Source: Pantoea sp. Mb-10
Lineage (GTDB): Bacteria; Pseudomonadota; Gammaproteobacteria; Enterobacterales; Enterobacteriaceae
Assembly: GCF_021272205.1 (NCBI RefSeq)
Contig: NZ_JAJSDX010000005.1
Coordinates: 310,001 to 374,000 of the forward strand
Reading direction: 5' to 3'
DNA: 64,000 nt
Positions 17,040 to 26,063 of the stretch are shown one piece after another. The notes under the pieces were generated by a model, which saw only the letters and a program-made list of their open reading frames with translations, did not search any database and was not told the origin of the DNA. Position 1 is the stretch's first letter. Each line of letters starts with the position of its first letter. A program made the position numbers and the translations under genes.

Positions 17040-18119
17040 ATGACCTTAAAAAAGCCGCTGATGCGGGGGCCCACGGTGGCCGACGTCGCCCGACAAGCCG
17101 GGGTGTCGAAGGCTCAGGCGGCACGCGCGCTGGGCGGCTACGGGGCCGTGAGTGAAGAGGTGCAGGCCCGTGTCACCCAGGCGGCAGAAGCGCTGGGCTA
17201 TCGGCCCAATGAGCTGGCGCGCAGTATGAACACCGGACGTTCCAACACCATTGCGGTGATTGTCGGCGATATCGAGAATCCGCATTTTGGTCTGGCGCTG
17301 CGCGGCATGGCGGATGTGGCGCGTCAGGCCGGGTTCCATCTGCTGCTGAGCAACAGCGATGAAACCGTTGAGGAGGAGCGCGAAGCGGTGCGCGTCATGC
17401 TGGATAAGCGGGTGGATGGCATCATTGTGGCCCCTTGTAGCTCGCTGGCGGCGGATAACGATCACCTGCATCAGGTCCTGGCTGAGGGCCGCGCGCTAAT
17501 GACCTTTGACCGCGCGGTAGAAGGGCTGCCGGTGGAAACGATTCAGGCCAATTTTTTAAGCGTGGCGAAGCAGGCGACGCAGCAGTTGTTAAACGCCGGG
17601 CATCAGCGCATCGCCTATGTCTCCAGCATGCGCATCGCGCAGCCGTATTCTCACGGCCTGGCATTGGGGCCAACGCCGGTGGCGCAGCGAGTGCAGGGCA
17701 TGATTGACGCGCATCAGGCTGTGGGTAGCGAACTGGACCCCGCCCTGGTGCGGCTCAATGCCACCAGCAATGACAGCATTGAGCAGATCCTCACCGCGCT
17801 GCTGGCGCTGGACGATCCGCCCACGGCGCTGATCGCCTCCGACAACCTGATTGCGATGGGCATGCTGCGCGGCTTGGCGAAACGGGGTCTGCGCGTGCCG
17901 CAAGACATCGCCTTTATGATGTACGACGATTTCCCGTGGACGGAACTGATGACGCCGCCGCTCACGGTGGTGGCGCAGCCGGTCTATGAAATGGGGCGGG
18001 AAGCGGCGCGCAGGCTGATCTGCCACATTCGTCAGCAATCGCCTGGGCCGTTGCCCGTTTTCGACAGCTGGCTGGTGGTGCGCGGCTCCCTCGGCGAAAA
18101 CCGGCTTGCGGCGCGCTGA
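17040..18119 (+). CDS. LacI-family transcriptional repressor
   Basis: This 359-residue protein has a helix-turn-helix at about residues 12-32 (TVADVARQAGVSKAQAARAL), hinge YRPNELARSMNTGRS and a full sugar-binding-type effector domain (TIAVIVGDIENPHFG to the C-terminus). The start is placed at ATG 17040; an in-frame TTG at 17028 has no ribosome site. It is divergent from the ABC/oxidase operon and faces two perfect TGAGACCGGTCTCA operators, which it very probably binds. Control of a polar-amino-acid-type transporter by a LacI-type (usually sugar-sensing) repressor suggests that the inducer has a sugar or polyol part. Confidence 0.9.
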   Translation: MTLKKPLMRGPTVADVARQAGVSKAQAARALGGYGAVSEEVQARVTQAAEALGYRPNELARSMNTGRSNTIAVIVGDIENPHFGLALRGMADVARQAGFHLLLSNSDETVEEEREAVRVMLDKRVDGIIVAPCSSLAADNDHLHQVLAEGRALMTFDRAVEGLPVETIQANFLSVAKQATQQLLNAGHQRIAYVSSMRIAQPYSHGLALGPTPVAQRVQGMIDAHQAVGSELDPALVRLNATSNDSIEQILTALLALDDPPTALIASDNLIAMGMLRGLAKRGLRVPQDIAFMMYDDFPWTELMTPPLTVVAQPVYEMGREAARRLICHIRQQSPGPLPVFDSWLVVRGSLGENRLAAR

Positions 18120-18155
18120 GCGCCGGAAACGGTGAGGAAGGCCGCGCGCGGCGGC

Positions 18156-18551
18156 TCAGGCCAGGGGCTGGGCGGTTTCATGCAGATGCTGCCACAAAAT
18201 GTGTCCTGCGTCGTCGCAGGTTAGCACAGCGGTTGAAAAGCGCGGTATCGCCGGCTGGCCCGGCAGCTGCTGCCATTCCCGGTAAAATACGGTGGCGCCG
18301 TGCGCGTGCTCCGTTAACACCCGCGCCTCCGCGATGGCAATGTGCAGACCCGGCCGCGCACCGCGCTGCGCCTGAAAGAAGGTGCGCAGCGCGTCAAAAT
18401 CAAGCAGGACACCCTGCGGCGTCACCATGCTAAAGGTTGGGCTAAAGCGCGCCAGCAGCGCATCGCACACCGCGTCATCGGCGTCGGCATCGCTCAGCCA
18501 GCGTTGAATCAGCACGTGCGCATCCCGCACTTCCTGTCGATAACGGTTCAT
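18156..18551 (-). CDS. SnoaL/DUF4440-like small protein
   Basis: This 131-residue protein resembles the NTF2-like DUF4440 group: a helical start (YRQEVRDAHVLIQRWLSD), then GVLLDFDALRTFFQAQRG and beta strands with ATVFYREWQQLPG and RFSTAVLTCDDAGHILWQHLHET. The start at 18551 is chosen since its ATG overlaps the stop of the upstream MFS gene (ATGA), indicating coupling. A longer in-frame extension to 18758 would overlap the transporter gene and is not credible. Members of this fold serve as small-molecule isomerases or have no known activity. It is in one operon with the efflux pump. Confidence 0.7.
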   Translation of the reverse strand: MNRYRQEVRDAHVLIQRWLSDADADDAVCDALLARFSPTFSMVTPQGVLLDFDALRTFFQAQRGARPGLHIAIAEARVLTEHAHGATVFYREWQQLPGQPAIPRFSTAVLTCDDAGHILWQHLHETAQPLA

Positions 18552-19927
18552 TTTTTTTCCTGAGTTAAGGGCGAAATGCCGGGCGTGTTTGCCAAACGCA
18601 TACAGCACAGCAGGGGGATTGCCGCGCTGCACGCGGCGAAGATAAAGCACAGACGATAGGCATGCGCCTGCGGCTGCCCGGTGAGGAGCAGAAGCGCAAA
18701 TAGCAGGCTCATTAGCGTCACGCCGCCGCAAAAACTCAGCTGACGATTGATATTCCACAGGGCGCTGGCATCCGCCAGGTCGGCATCGGCAAGGTCAACA
18801 AATGCGGCGCTTTGCGCCGCGCTGCTCACCAGGCTGCCGCCAAAGCCCATCAGGGCGAAGGCCACGGCGCAGCGTATCGCCATCCCGTCGTGAGCCAGGG
18901 TGGCGAGCAACCCCATCCCTAGCGCCTGCGTCACGCAGCCTGCAAGAAACAGCGGACGCGGGCCCCCGCGGTTGAAGGTCTTGCCCGTTAGGCTAATTGC
19001 AACAAACGCGGCGGCGGCCCAAGGCAGCATCATGGCGCCGACCCACGTCGCACGCATTCCCAACGGGCCCTGCAAATAGAGCATGGCCAGCAGATTCACG
19101 CCGGTAAACACGCCAGGCACGCCGTGATACAGCAGCATGGCGGTGCGCAACCGCGGCGCGTTGAGCAGGCGCAGGTTAAGCAGCGGTGCCCGCGTCCTCA
19201 GACTATGCCGGATAAAGCCAGTGAGACAAAGTGCACCCGCCAGCAGGGTGGCCGCGCCCCGCGCAGCGGCGTGCGCCTCGCCCAGCCAGGTCAATCCCAG
19301 CAGCAGCAGGGTTAAGGCCGCGCAGCCGCTTACCAGGCCCACGCTATCCAGCGGCTCGGTGTTGGGCGTAGGCGGCTCCTGCTTGAGCCCGCAGCCCGCC
19401 AACGTAAACGTGAGCAGCGCCAGCGGCAGGCTAATCAAAAACACCCCGCGCCAGCCAAGATGCTCTACCAGCACGCCGCCCAGCGCGGGAGAGAGGGCCG
19501 GTGCCAGCAGCGCAACCAGCATCACCGCCGAGGATAATTTGGCGCGTTCGTGTGGGCGGAACAGGGCGTAGGTCAGCGTTTGGCCCAACGGGATCAGCAG
19601 GCCGCCGCCCATGCCCTGCAGTCCGCGCCAGACGATCAGCTGCGTGAGGGACGCGGAGGCGCCAACGCCGCAGGTAGCCAGCATAAACAGCGCCAGCGAG
19701 GCCATCAGCACGCGTTTCCCGCCAACGCGGCTTGCCAGCCAGCCGCTGATGGGGATCACCAGCGTCAGGCCCAGCATATACGCGTTGCTCACCCACGCCA
19801 GCTGGCTTAAGGGCGCGTTAAAGTGGCGACCGATATCCGGGTAAGCCACATTGGCGATAAACATGTTCACTAAATCAAGAAAGAAGCCGAGCAAATAGAC
19901 GCTGGCCACCTGGACACGATAACGCAT
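18548..19927 (-). CDS. MFS drug:H+ antiporter (DHA2-like)
   Basis: This 459-residue inner-membrane transporter has 12-14 predicted helices. It opens YRVQVASVYLLGFFLDLVNMFIANVAYPDI, with motif D1-like residues. Motif A lies in GWLASRVGGKRVLM and motif C in LLAPALSPALGGVLVEHLGWRG, which mark drug antiporters. The ATG at 19927 is preferred; 36 more in-frame codons upstream run through the operator region. It is divergent from a LysR-type regulator across a 19-bp palindrome (20008-20026) and overlaps the start of the DUF4440-like gene. The substrate is unknown. Confidence 0.87.
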   Translation of the reverse strand: MRYRVQVASVYLLGFFLDLVNMFIANVAYPDIGRHFNAPLSQLAWVSNAYMLGLTLVIPISGWLASRVGGKRVLMASLALFMLATCGVGASASLTQLIVWRGLQGMGGGLLIPLGQTLTYALFRPHERAKLSSAVMLVALLAPALSPALGGVLVEHLGWRGVFLISLPLALLTFTLAGCGLKQEPPTPNTEPLDSVGLVSGCAALTLLLLGLTWLGEAHAAARGAATLLAGALCLTGFIRHSLRTRAPLLNLRLLNAPRLRTAMLLYHGVPGVFTGVNLLAMLYLQGPLGMRATWVGAMMLPWAAAAFVAISLTGKTFNRGGPRPLFLAGCVTQALGMGLLATLAHDGMAIRCAVAFALMGFGGSLVSSAAQSAAFVDLADADLADASALWNINRQLSFCGGVTLMSLLFALLLLTGQPQAHAYRLCFIFAACSAAIPLLCCMRLANTPGISPLTQEKK

Positions 19928-20007
19928 AAGCGTTCCCAACAAGCCGATCAGACGACGCAGTATAAGGCGGGCAAAAACGCAGATAAATCCAGCCGCAGCC
20001 GCTACAC

Positions 20008-20026
20008 TGTCAAAAATTTTTTGACA
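20008..20026. promoter_or_regulatory. Palindromic operator between MFS and LysR genes
   Basis: TGTCAAAAATTTTTTGACA is a perfect 9+1+9 inverted repeat in the divergent intergenic region. TTGACA-like hexamers occur on both strands at its ends, so it could overlap the -35 boxes of both promoters. Its place suits the LysR-type regulator encoded at 20053. Confidence 0.7.
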
Positions 20027-20052
20027 ATCGTTCATAGGAAGAGGGAAACGCT

Positions 20053-20949
20053 GTGCTTAATCTGCAGCGCATTGAGATCTTTATTGCGGTGGTGGACGCC
20101 GGGAGTTTTACCGGTGCCGCCCATACGCTTGGGCTGACCAAAGCGGTGGTAAGCGTGAACATTAAACAGCTCGAAGCGGAGCTGGCGGTGGCGCTGCTCA
20201 CCCGCAGCACGCGCCGCGTCTCAGCAACAGAGGCGGGCGAACGCTTTTACCATCAAGGGCGAGGGCTGCTGCAGGATGCGGCGCGCGTGCTGGAAGAGGT
20301 GCGCGGCAATCACGCCGGATTACGCGGCTTGCTGCGTGTCACCACCACGCCGGAATATGGCGCTCGCGTGGTGGTGCCCGCGCTGGCCGCACTGCGCGCA
20401 GCGCATCCGCAGCTGCGCATCCAGCACGTCGCTTCTTCACAAAGTGACGATCTGATTTCCGGGCGTTTTGACCTGGCCATCCGCCTTGGGCAGCTGGCCG
20501 ATTCCACGCACCACGCGAGACTGATTGACCAATTTGCGATTGTGCCGGTGGCGTCACCCGCCTATCTGCGTACCCATCCTGTGCGGCAGCTCGCCGATCT
20601 GGCAGAAGCGCAGTGGATTGCCCATAGCCGTTTAACCGCGCCGCTCAGCTGGCAAGTCACCACGCCCGCAGGCGAAACGGTCGCGTTTGAGGCGCAATCA
20701 CCCGCCGCGATTGTGGCCGACAGCGCTGCATCTCTGCTGGCGTTTGCCCGGGCGGGAGCGGGCGTTGCGCTGCTGCCCGACTGGCTGGTGAACGAGGCGC
20801 TCGCCGAGGGGAAGCTGGTGGCGCTGCTGCCGGATCATGGCTTTCCCCGCCAGGGTATTTACGCGGTCTATCCCCACACGCGGCACGTCCCGGAAAAAGT
20901 GCGCACCGCCATCGATCTGCTGTGCGCGCGGCTGGCTCACGCGGCGTAG
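20053..20949 (+). CDS. LysR-family transcriptional regulator
   Basis: This 298-residue protein has the winged helix at residues 1-60 (LQRIEIFIAVVDAGSFTGAAHTLGLTKAVVSVNIKQLE in part). The substrate-binding domain includes GLLRVTTTPEYGARVVVPAL and the C-terminal GVALLPDWLV, as in the CrgA/AaeR-like subgroup. The start is GTG at 20053, after GAGGGAAACG. It probably regulates the divergent MFS-DUF4440 operon through the palindrome at 20008-20026. The effector is unknown. Confidence 0.9.
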   Translation: MLNLQRIEIFIAVVDAGSFTGAAHTLGLTKAVVSVNIKQLEAELAVALLTRSTRRVSATEAGERFYHQGRGLLQDAARVLEEVRGNHAGLRGLLRVTTTPEYGARVVVPALAALRAAHPQLRIQHVASSQSDDLISGRFDLAIRLGQLADSTHHARLIDQFAIVPVASPAYLRTHPVRQLADLAEAQWIAHSRLTAPLSWQVTTPAGETVAFEAQSPAAIVADSAASLLAFARAGAGVALLPDWLVNEALAEGKLVALLPDHGFPRQGIYAVYPHTRHVPEKVRTAIDLLCARLAHAA

Positions 20950-20969
20950 CGCGTTCACCGCGGGTGCGC

Positions 20970-20995
20970 AAAAAAATCCGGGCGCAGGCCCGGAT
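20970..20995 (-). terminator. Intrinsic terminator of the oqxAB operon
   Basis: ATCCGGGC and GCCCGGAT form a perfect 8-bp stem with a four-base loop. On the minus strand a T-run follows (A-run at 20970-20975). It is 18 bases past the oqxB stop. Confidence 0.85.
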
Positions 20996-21012
20996 CGTCT
21001 TAACCACGCCGG

Positions 21013-24000
21013 TTAGGGCGTAGGCGAGTGCGTGTGCAGCGGTTTACGCGCCACCAGCTTCCGCAGCGACACATAAAACACCGGCGTGAGGAACAGCCCG
21101 AACAGCGTGACGCCCAGCATGCCGGAGAACACGGTGATCCCGGTCACACCGCGCACTTCCGCGCCCGCGCCTTCGCCTAAGATCAGCGGCACGGTGCCGG
21201 CAATAAAGGCGATGGAGGTCATGACAATCGGCCGCAGACGCAGACGACAGGCTTCCAGCGCCGCCTCCACAATCCCTTTGCCCTGCATCTCCAGCTCACG
21301 CGCGAATTCAACAATCAGGATCGCGTTCTTACATGCCAGGCCCATCAGCACCACCAGCCCGACCTGCACAAACACGTTGTTATCGCCGCCGGTAAGCCAC
21401 ACGCCCACCAGCGCCGACAGCATCGTCACCGGCACAATCAGGATCACCGCCAGCGGCAACGTCCAGCTCTCATACAGCGCCGCCAGCACCAGGAAGGCCA
21501 GCAGCACCGCCACCGGGAACACAATAAAGGCGGTATTGCCCTGCGTGGCCTGCTGGTAGCTCAAGTCGGTCCACTCAATGTTCATGCCGTTGGGCAGCAC
21601 CTGACCAGACATCGCTTCCAGCTTTTGCATGGCTTCCGCAGAAGAGAGCACGCGCGGGTCGGCATCGCCAATCAGGTCCGCCGCCGGATAGCCGTTGTAG
21701 CGGATCACCGGATCGGGCCCGTAGGTGGTGGTGATGTTGACCATGCTGCCAATCGGCACCATCTCGCCGCGATCGTTGCGGGTGCGCAGATTCGCAATGT
21801 CCTGCACTGTGCCGCGAAAATCGCCGTCCGCCTGCGCCATTACGCGCCATGTCCGTCCAAACTTATTGAAATCATTGACGTAAGCCGAGCCGAGATACAC
21901 CTGCAGCGTACTGAACAGATCGGTCAACGACACGCCCTGCGCCTTGGCTTTATCGCGATCCACCTGCACGTCCAGCTGCGGAACGTTAGCCTGATACGAC
22001 GAGATCGGGAACATCATGCCGGGGGTCTGCATCACCGCGCCGGACAGCGTATTGATGGCGGTTTGCAGCGCACCGTAGCCCAGCCCCGCGCGATCCTGCA
22101 CGTAGAGCGAATAGCCGGACCCCTGACCTAAGCCCAGGATCGGCGGCGGCATAATAGAGAAGCCAAATCCCTGTTGAATTTTGGCGATTTTGGCATTCAG
22201 CTCGGCGTTGATGGCGACCGCGCTGCGCGTGCGTTCACTGAACGGCTTCAGGCCAAAGAACACCGTGCCGGTATTTGGCGTGTTGGTGAATTGCAGCGCA
22301 TTCAGGCCAGGAAACGCCACCGCGTAGGCTACGCCCTCGGTATGCATGCCAATTTCACTCATCTGTCGGATCACCGCGTCGGTGCGGGCCAGCGAGGCGC
22401 CTTCCGGCATTTTCACGCCGCCAATCAGGTAGAGTTTGTCCTGGGTGGGAATAAACCCGCCCGGCACGGTATGGAACATCCATCCGGCCCCGGCCAACAG
22501 CAGCACATAGACACCAAACACCGCGCCGCGCCGCCGCAAGGTTTTCGCCACCATCGACTCATAGCCGCTGGCGCTGCGGTGGAAGAAGCGGTTGAAGCCG
22601 CGGAACAGCCAGCCCAGCAGATGATCGATAATGCGTGTAGGGCGGTCCTTGGGCGCGGCGTGATCTTTCAGCAGCATGGCGGCCAGCGCGGGCGACAGCG
22701 TCAGGGAGTTGATCGCCGAAATCACGGTGGAAATCGCGATGGTGACGGCAAACTGCTTATAGAACTGGCCGGTCACGCCCGACAGAAACGCCATTGGCAC
22801 AAACACAGCGCACAAGACTAGCGCGATAGCGATAATCGGCCCGGACACTTCGCGCATCGCCTGATGCGCCGCATCACGCGGCGACAGGCCCAGCTCGATA
22901 TTGCGTTCGACGTTTTCCACCACCACGATGGCGTCATCCACCACGATGCCTATCGCCAGCACCAGACCAAACAGGCTGAGGGTGTTGAGCGAGAAGCCCA
23001 GCAGATACAGCACGCTAAAGGTGCCCACTACCGACACCGGCACGGCCAGCAACGGGATGATCGACGCGCGCCAGGTTTGCAGGAACAAAATCACCACCAG
23101 CACCACCAGCACAATCGCTTCAAACAGCGTTTGCACCACGGCGTGGATCGAGTCGCGCACAAATACCGTGGGATCGTAAGGCGCGGCCCACTGCACATCC
23201 TCAGGGAAGCGGGTGGCCAGCTCGGTCATTTTGGCGCGCACCGCGTTAGAGAGATCGATGGCGTTGGCGCCCGGCGCCTGGAAGATACCGATGCCCACGG
23301 CGTCTTTATTGTTGAGCTGCGAGCGCAGCGCGTAGCTGCCCGAGCCCATCTCAATGCGCGCCACGTCACGCAGCCGCACCAGCGATCCATCATCGGCGGT
23401 TTTCAGAATGATGTTGCCAAATTCAGCTTCGCTCTCCAGTCGCCCTTGGGTGTTGATCGACAGCAGAAAATCGCTGGCTTTTTTCGTGGGTTCCGCGCCC
23501 AGTTGCCCGGCGGACACCTGCACGTTCTGCTCCTGCATCGCGCTGACCACATCGCCCGCGGTCAGGCCGCGCGCCGCGACTTTATTGGGATCGAGCCAGA
23601 CGCGCATGGCGTACTCGCCGGCACCGAAGATCTGAATTTGACCGACGCCAGGCAGACGCGCCAGCTCATCTTTCACCTTCAGAGTGGCGTAGTTGCGCAA
23701 GTAGAGCGAGTCGTATTTGCCGTGCGGTGAGAACAGGTGCACCACCAGCGTCAGCGTAGGCGACATTTTCTGGGTGGTGAGACCCAGCTGGCGCACCGCT
23801 TCGGGCAAACGCGCTTCCGCCTGCGCCACGCGGTTCTGCACCTGCACCTGCGCCTGGTCCGGATCGGTCCCGGGGCGGAAGGTCACGGTGGTGACCAGCA
23901 CGCCATCCGAGCCGGCGACCGATTTCATGTACATCATGTTTTCCACCCCGTTGATCGCCTCTTCAAGCGGCGTGGCCACGGAGTCGGCGATCACTTTGGG

Positions 24001-24165
24001 GTTGGCACCCGGATATTCGGCGCGCACCTGCACGCTGGGCGGCACCACGTTGGGGTACTCGCTGATCGGCAGCAGCGGAATGGCGATCAGGCCGGTGGTA
24101 AAGATCAAAATCGACAGCACCGCCGCGAAGATCGGTCGGTCGATAAAAAAGCGGGAAAAATCCAT
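21013..24165 (-). CDS. oqxB: RND multidrug efflux permease OqxB
   Basis: This 1050-residue HAE1-type RND pump forms the inner-membrane trimer that drives proton-dependent export of drugs through OqxA and an outer-membrane channel. The sequence is collinear with Klebsiella OqxB as I remember it: start MDFSRFFIDRPIFAAVL; the porter-domain segment with LARLPGVGQIQIFGAGEYAMRV; the TM4 proton relay GIVVDDAIVVVENVER with adjacent Asp pair; and the TM10 Lys in GLACKNAILIVEFARE. The C-terminus is slightly shorter. It lies 18 bases after oqxA in one operon and ends at a strong terminator. Known substrates of the family include quinolones, olaquindox and chloramphenicol; range here is inference. Confidence 0.93.
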   Translation of the reverse strand: MDFSRFFIDRPIFAAVLSILIFTTGLIAIPLLPISEYPNVVPPSVQVRAEYPGANPKVIADSVATPLEEAINGVENMMYMKSVAGSDGVLVTTVTFRPGTDPDQAQVQVQNRVAQAEARLPEAVRQLGLTTQKMSPTLTLVVHLFSPHGKYDSLYLRNYATLKVKDELARLPGVGQIQIFGAGEYAMRVWLDPNKVAARGLTAGDVVSAMQEQNVQVSAGQLGAEPTKKASDFLLSINTQGRLESEAEFGNIILKTADDGSLVRLRDVARIEMGSGSYALRSQLNNKDAVGIGIFQAPGANAIDLSNAVRAKMTELATRFPEDVQWAAPYDPTVFVRDSIHAVVQTLFEAIVLVVLVVILFLQTWRASIIPLLAVPVSVVGTFSVLYLLGFSLNTLSLFGLVLAIGIVVDDAIVVVENVERNIELGLSPRDAAHQAMREVSGPIIAIALVLCAVFVPMAFLSGVTGQFYKQFAVTIAISTVISAINSLTLSPALAAMLLKDHAAPKDRPTRIIDHLLGWLFRGFNRFFHRSASGYESMVAKTLRRRGAVFGVYVLLLAGAGWMFHTVPGGFIPTQDKLYLIGGVKMPEGASLARTDAVIRQMSEIGMHTEGVAYAVAFPGLNALQFTNTPNTGTVFFGLKPFSERTRSAVAINAELNAKIAKIQQGFGFSIMPPPILGLGQGSGYSLYVQDRAGLGYGALQTAINTLSGAVMQTPGMMFPISSYQANVPQLDVQVDRDKAKAQGVSLTDLFSTLQVYLGSAYVNDFNKFGRTWRVMAQADGDFRGTVQDIANLRTRNDRGEMVPIGSMVNITTTYGPDPVIRYNGYPAADLIGDADPRVLSSAEAMQKLEAMSGQVLPNGMNIEWTDLSYQQATQGNTAFIVFPVAVLLAFLVLAALYESWTLPLAVILIVPVTMLSALVGVWLTGGDNNVFVQVGLVVLMGLACKNAILIVEFARELEMQGKGIVEAALEACRLRLRPIVMTSIAFIAGTVPLILGEGAGAEVRGVTGITVFSGMLGVTLFGLFLTPVFYVSLRKLVARKPLHTHSPTP

Positions 24166-24183
24166 AACGGGCAGTCTCGATTG

Positions 24184-25338
24184 TTATTGAGCGGAGCGCA
24201 TCGCCACCGGCTGCGCCTTCACCGGCATACCGGGCATAAACACTTTTTGCAGACCGTTGACGATCACGTTGTCACCCGGCTTCAGGCCGGATTGCACAAT
24301 GCGCAGGCCGTTGGCTAAATCACCTACCTGAATGTCGCGGCGCTGGGCTTTCCCTTCGCCATCTATGACGTAAACGTATTTACGATCCTGATCGGTCAAG
24401 ACGGCTTTGTCGTCCACCAGCAGGGCGGTGAAGTCGGCGCTGCCCGGCAGGCGGACGCGGGCAAACAATCCCGGCGTAAACTGTCGCTGCGCGTTATCCA
24501 GCGTGGCGCGCATGCGAATGGTGCCGGTGCTGGCGGTCAACTGGTTATCAAGGAAATCCACGCTGCCGCGGTGCGGATAGCCGCGTTCACCGGTGAGGCC
24601 GACTTCCACCGGCAGCGCACCGCGCTGCTGCCCCTGACGCGCCATTGCCTGGTACTGCAAATAGGTGGCTTCATCGACATCGAAATAGACAAAGATCTTA
24701 TCAAGCGACACCAGGGTGGTCAGCACGCTGGCGCTGTCGCCGGCGGAGACCAGGTTGCCGGTGGTGATCAGCGCGCGGCTGGCGCGGCCGTCAATCGGCG
24801 CGGTGACGCGGGTAAAACTCAGGTTGAGCTGTGCCATGTCCACCGCCGCCTGCGCCGACTGGACGTTAGCCTGCGCCTGACTGGCGGCAGAGCGACGCTG
24901 TTCCCACGCCTCGCGCGAGACCAGGTTGGTGCCAATCAGCTTGTCGGTGCGCGCCGCTTCGCTGCGCGCCAGCGCTGCCTGGCTGCGTGCGTTGTTCAGC
25001 GCGGCCTGCGCTTGCTCCAGCGTGGCGCGATAGGTGCGGTCGTCGATGGTAAACAGCACCTGACCTTTTTTAACCTCGTCGCCTTCGCGGTAATTGACCT
25101 TGTCGATATAGCCCGACACGCGCGGGCGCAGCTGCACGCTCTCCACGGCGTCAAATCGCCCGTTGAAGCTATCCCAGCGGCTGACCTTCTGCTCGACGAC
25201 CTGCGCGACGCTGACCTCGGGCGGCGGCGGCGGGGCGCTTTGTGCCTCCCCGCGATCGCAGCCGGCGAGCAGGCTTCCCAGCAAGATCGCGCCTGACAGG
25301 CTGAGCGCCTGACGAACCCCATTTGTTTGCAGATGCAT
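24184..25338 (-). CDS. oqxA: RND efflux periplasmic adaptor OqxA
   Basis: This 384-residue membrane-fusion lipoprotein has a signal peptide with lipobox LLAGC (Cys about residue 27). The Pro-rich linker is followed by the lipoyl/hairpin region (WDSFNGRFDAVESVQLRPRVSG onward), with a helical hairpin near residues 105-170. The beta-barrel and membrane-proximal part has FTPGLFARVRLPGS and ends PGMPVKAQPVAMRS. It closely parallels OqxA of Klebsiella. The ATG 25338 is selected over longer in-frame upstream sequence, which runs through the AT-rich intergenic region. It heads the oqxAB operon and faces a RarA-type activator gene. Confidence 0.92.
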   Translation of the reverse strand: MHLQTNGVRQALSLSGAILLGSLLAGCDRGEAQSAPPPPPEVSVAQVVEQKVSRWDSFNGRFDAVESVQLRPRVSGYIDKVNYREGDEVKKGQVLFTIDDRTYRATLEQAQAALNNARSQAALARSEAARTDKLIGTNLVSREAWEQRRSAASQAQANVQSAQAAVDMAQLNLSFTRVTAPIDGRASRALITTGNLVSAGDSASVLTTLVSLDKIFVYFDVDEATYLQYQAMARQGQQRGALPVEVGLTGERGYPHRGSVDFLDNQLTASTGTIRMRATLDNAQRQFTPGLFARVRLPGSADFTALLVDDKAVLTDQDRKYVYVIDGEGKAQRRDIQVGDLANGLRIVQSGLKPGDNVIVNGLQKVFMPGMPVKAQPVAMRSAQ

Positions 25339-25520
25339 TGTTGTTATTCCGCGTTGGTGTGAAAAGAGATGTACGAAAAATCTGCAACTTTTAAGATTGC
25401 ATTTAAACGCGAGGAGTGTAGGCTTGTGCGAACTGCATCTGCAAGAATATCTGATACACTTTACGTGCGGTTTTGATCCTCGCCTGGGCGGGCAGCAGAA
25501 AGTCCCTACTGCGAGTGCGG

Positions 25521-25553
25521 CATTTAATGCAATAATAAAACTTGCATTAAATG
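25521..25553. repeat. Perfect 12-bp inverted repeat between oqxA and rarA-type gene
   Basis: CATTTAATGCAA (25521-25532) and TTGCATTAAATG (25542-25553) are separated by nine bases. A related half, TTGCATTTAAA, occurs at 25397-25407, closer to oqxA. The layout fits a regulator's operator controlling the divergent promoters, perhaps for an OqxR- or RarA-type protein. No direct evidence identifies the binder. Confidence 0.6.
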
Positions 25554-25628
25554 GCATAGTCAGTCACCCTTAAAGTGTAACTGCAACTGATACTGATACT
25601 TTTCGCTACGGCGATGGGAGAGAATGGG

Positions 25629-25976
25629 ATGATGAGCGACGCATTTATGCACGATCTAATCGACTGGATTGATAACAATATCGAAGCCCGCCTGGATCTG
25701 GACACGGTGGCTGACCGCGCCGGTTACTCCAAGTGGCACCTGCAGCGCATGTTCAAAGAGCACACCGGTCATCCGCTGGGCGAGTACATTCGCGCGAAAA
25801 AGCTGAAGAAATCAGCGGATCGCCTGACCACCACCAATGAGCCCATTCTGAACGTGGCCATTTCGCTGGGGTTTGATTCGCAGCAGTCGTTTAACCGCAG
25901 CTTTAAACGACAGTATGGTGTGGCGCCGGGCGCATGGCGCCGTCATGCCGCGCACGCCCCCCGCGCTGTGCAGTAA
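25629..25976 (+). CDS. rarA: AraC-family activator of the RarA/RamA/SoxS type
   Basis: This 115-residue protein consists only of the two-helix-turn-helix AraC domain. The first HTH is in LDTVADRAGYSKWHLQRMFKEHTG (in part) and the second in ILNVAISLGFDSQQSFNRSFKRQYG (in part), followed by PGAWRR. The size and lack of an effector domain are those of MarA, SoxS, RamA and RarA. Position decides the name: in Klebsiella rarA lies next to oqxAB and activates it, and here it is divergent from oqxA. An in-frame ATG at 25614 is inside the GGGAGA ribosome site region, so 25629 is preferred. It may also be called RamA-like. Confidence 0.7.
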   Translation: MMSDAFMHDLIDWIDNNIEARLDLDTVADRAGYSKWHLQRMFKEHTGHPLGEYIRAKKLKKSADRLTTTNEPILNVAISLGFDSQQSFNRSFKRQYGVAPGAWRRHAAHAPRAVQ

Positions 25977-26063
25977 CCCCGCCGCCAGGGCCAGCCTTGC
26001 TGGCCCGCGTTTTTCCCCTCGTAAACCTGCTATCATCGTCGCCTCTGTGTTGAGGATGTCACG

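Noticed and set aside
22864..23730. 288-codon open frame opposite oqxB
   Set aside because: Antisense to a conserved RND gene, His/Arg/Gln-rich with no family pattern.
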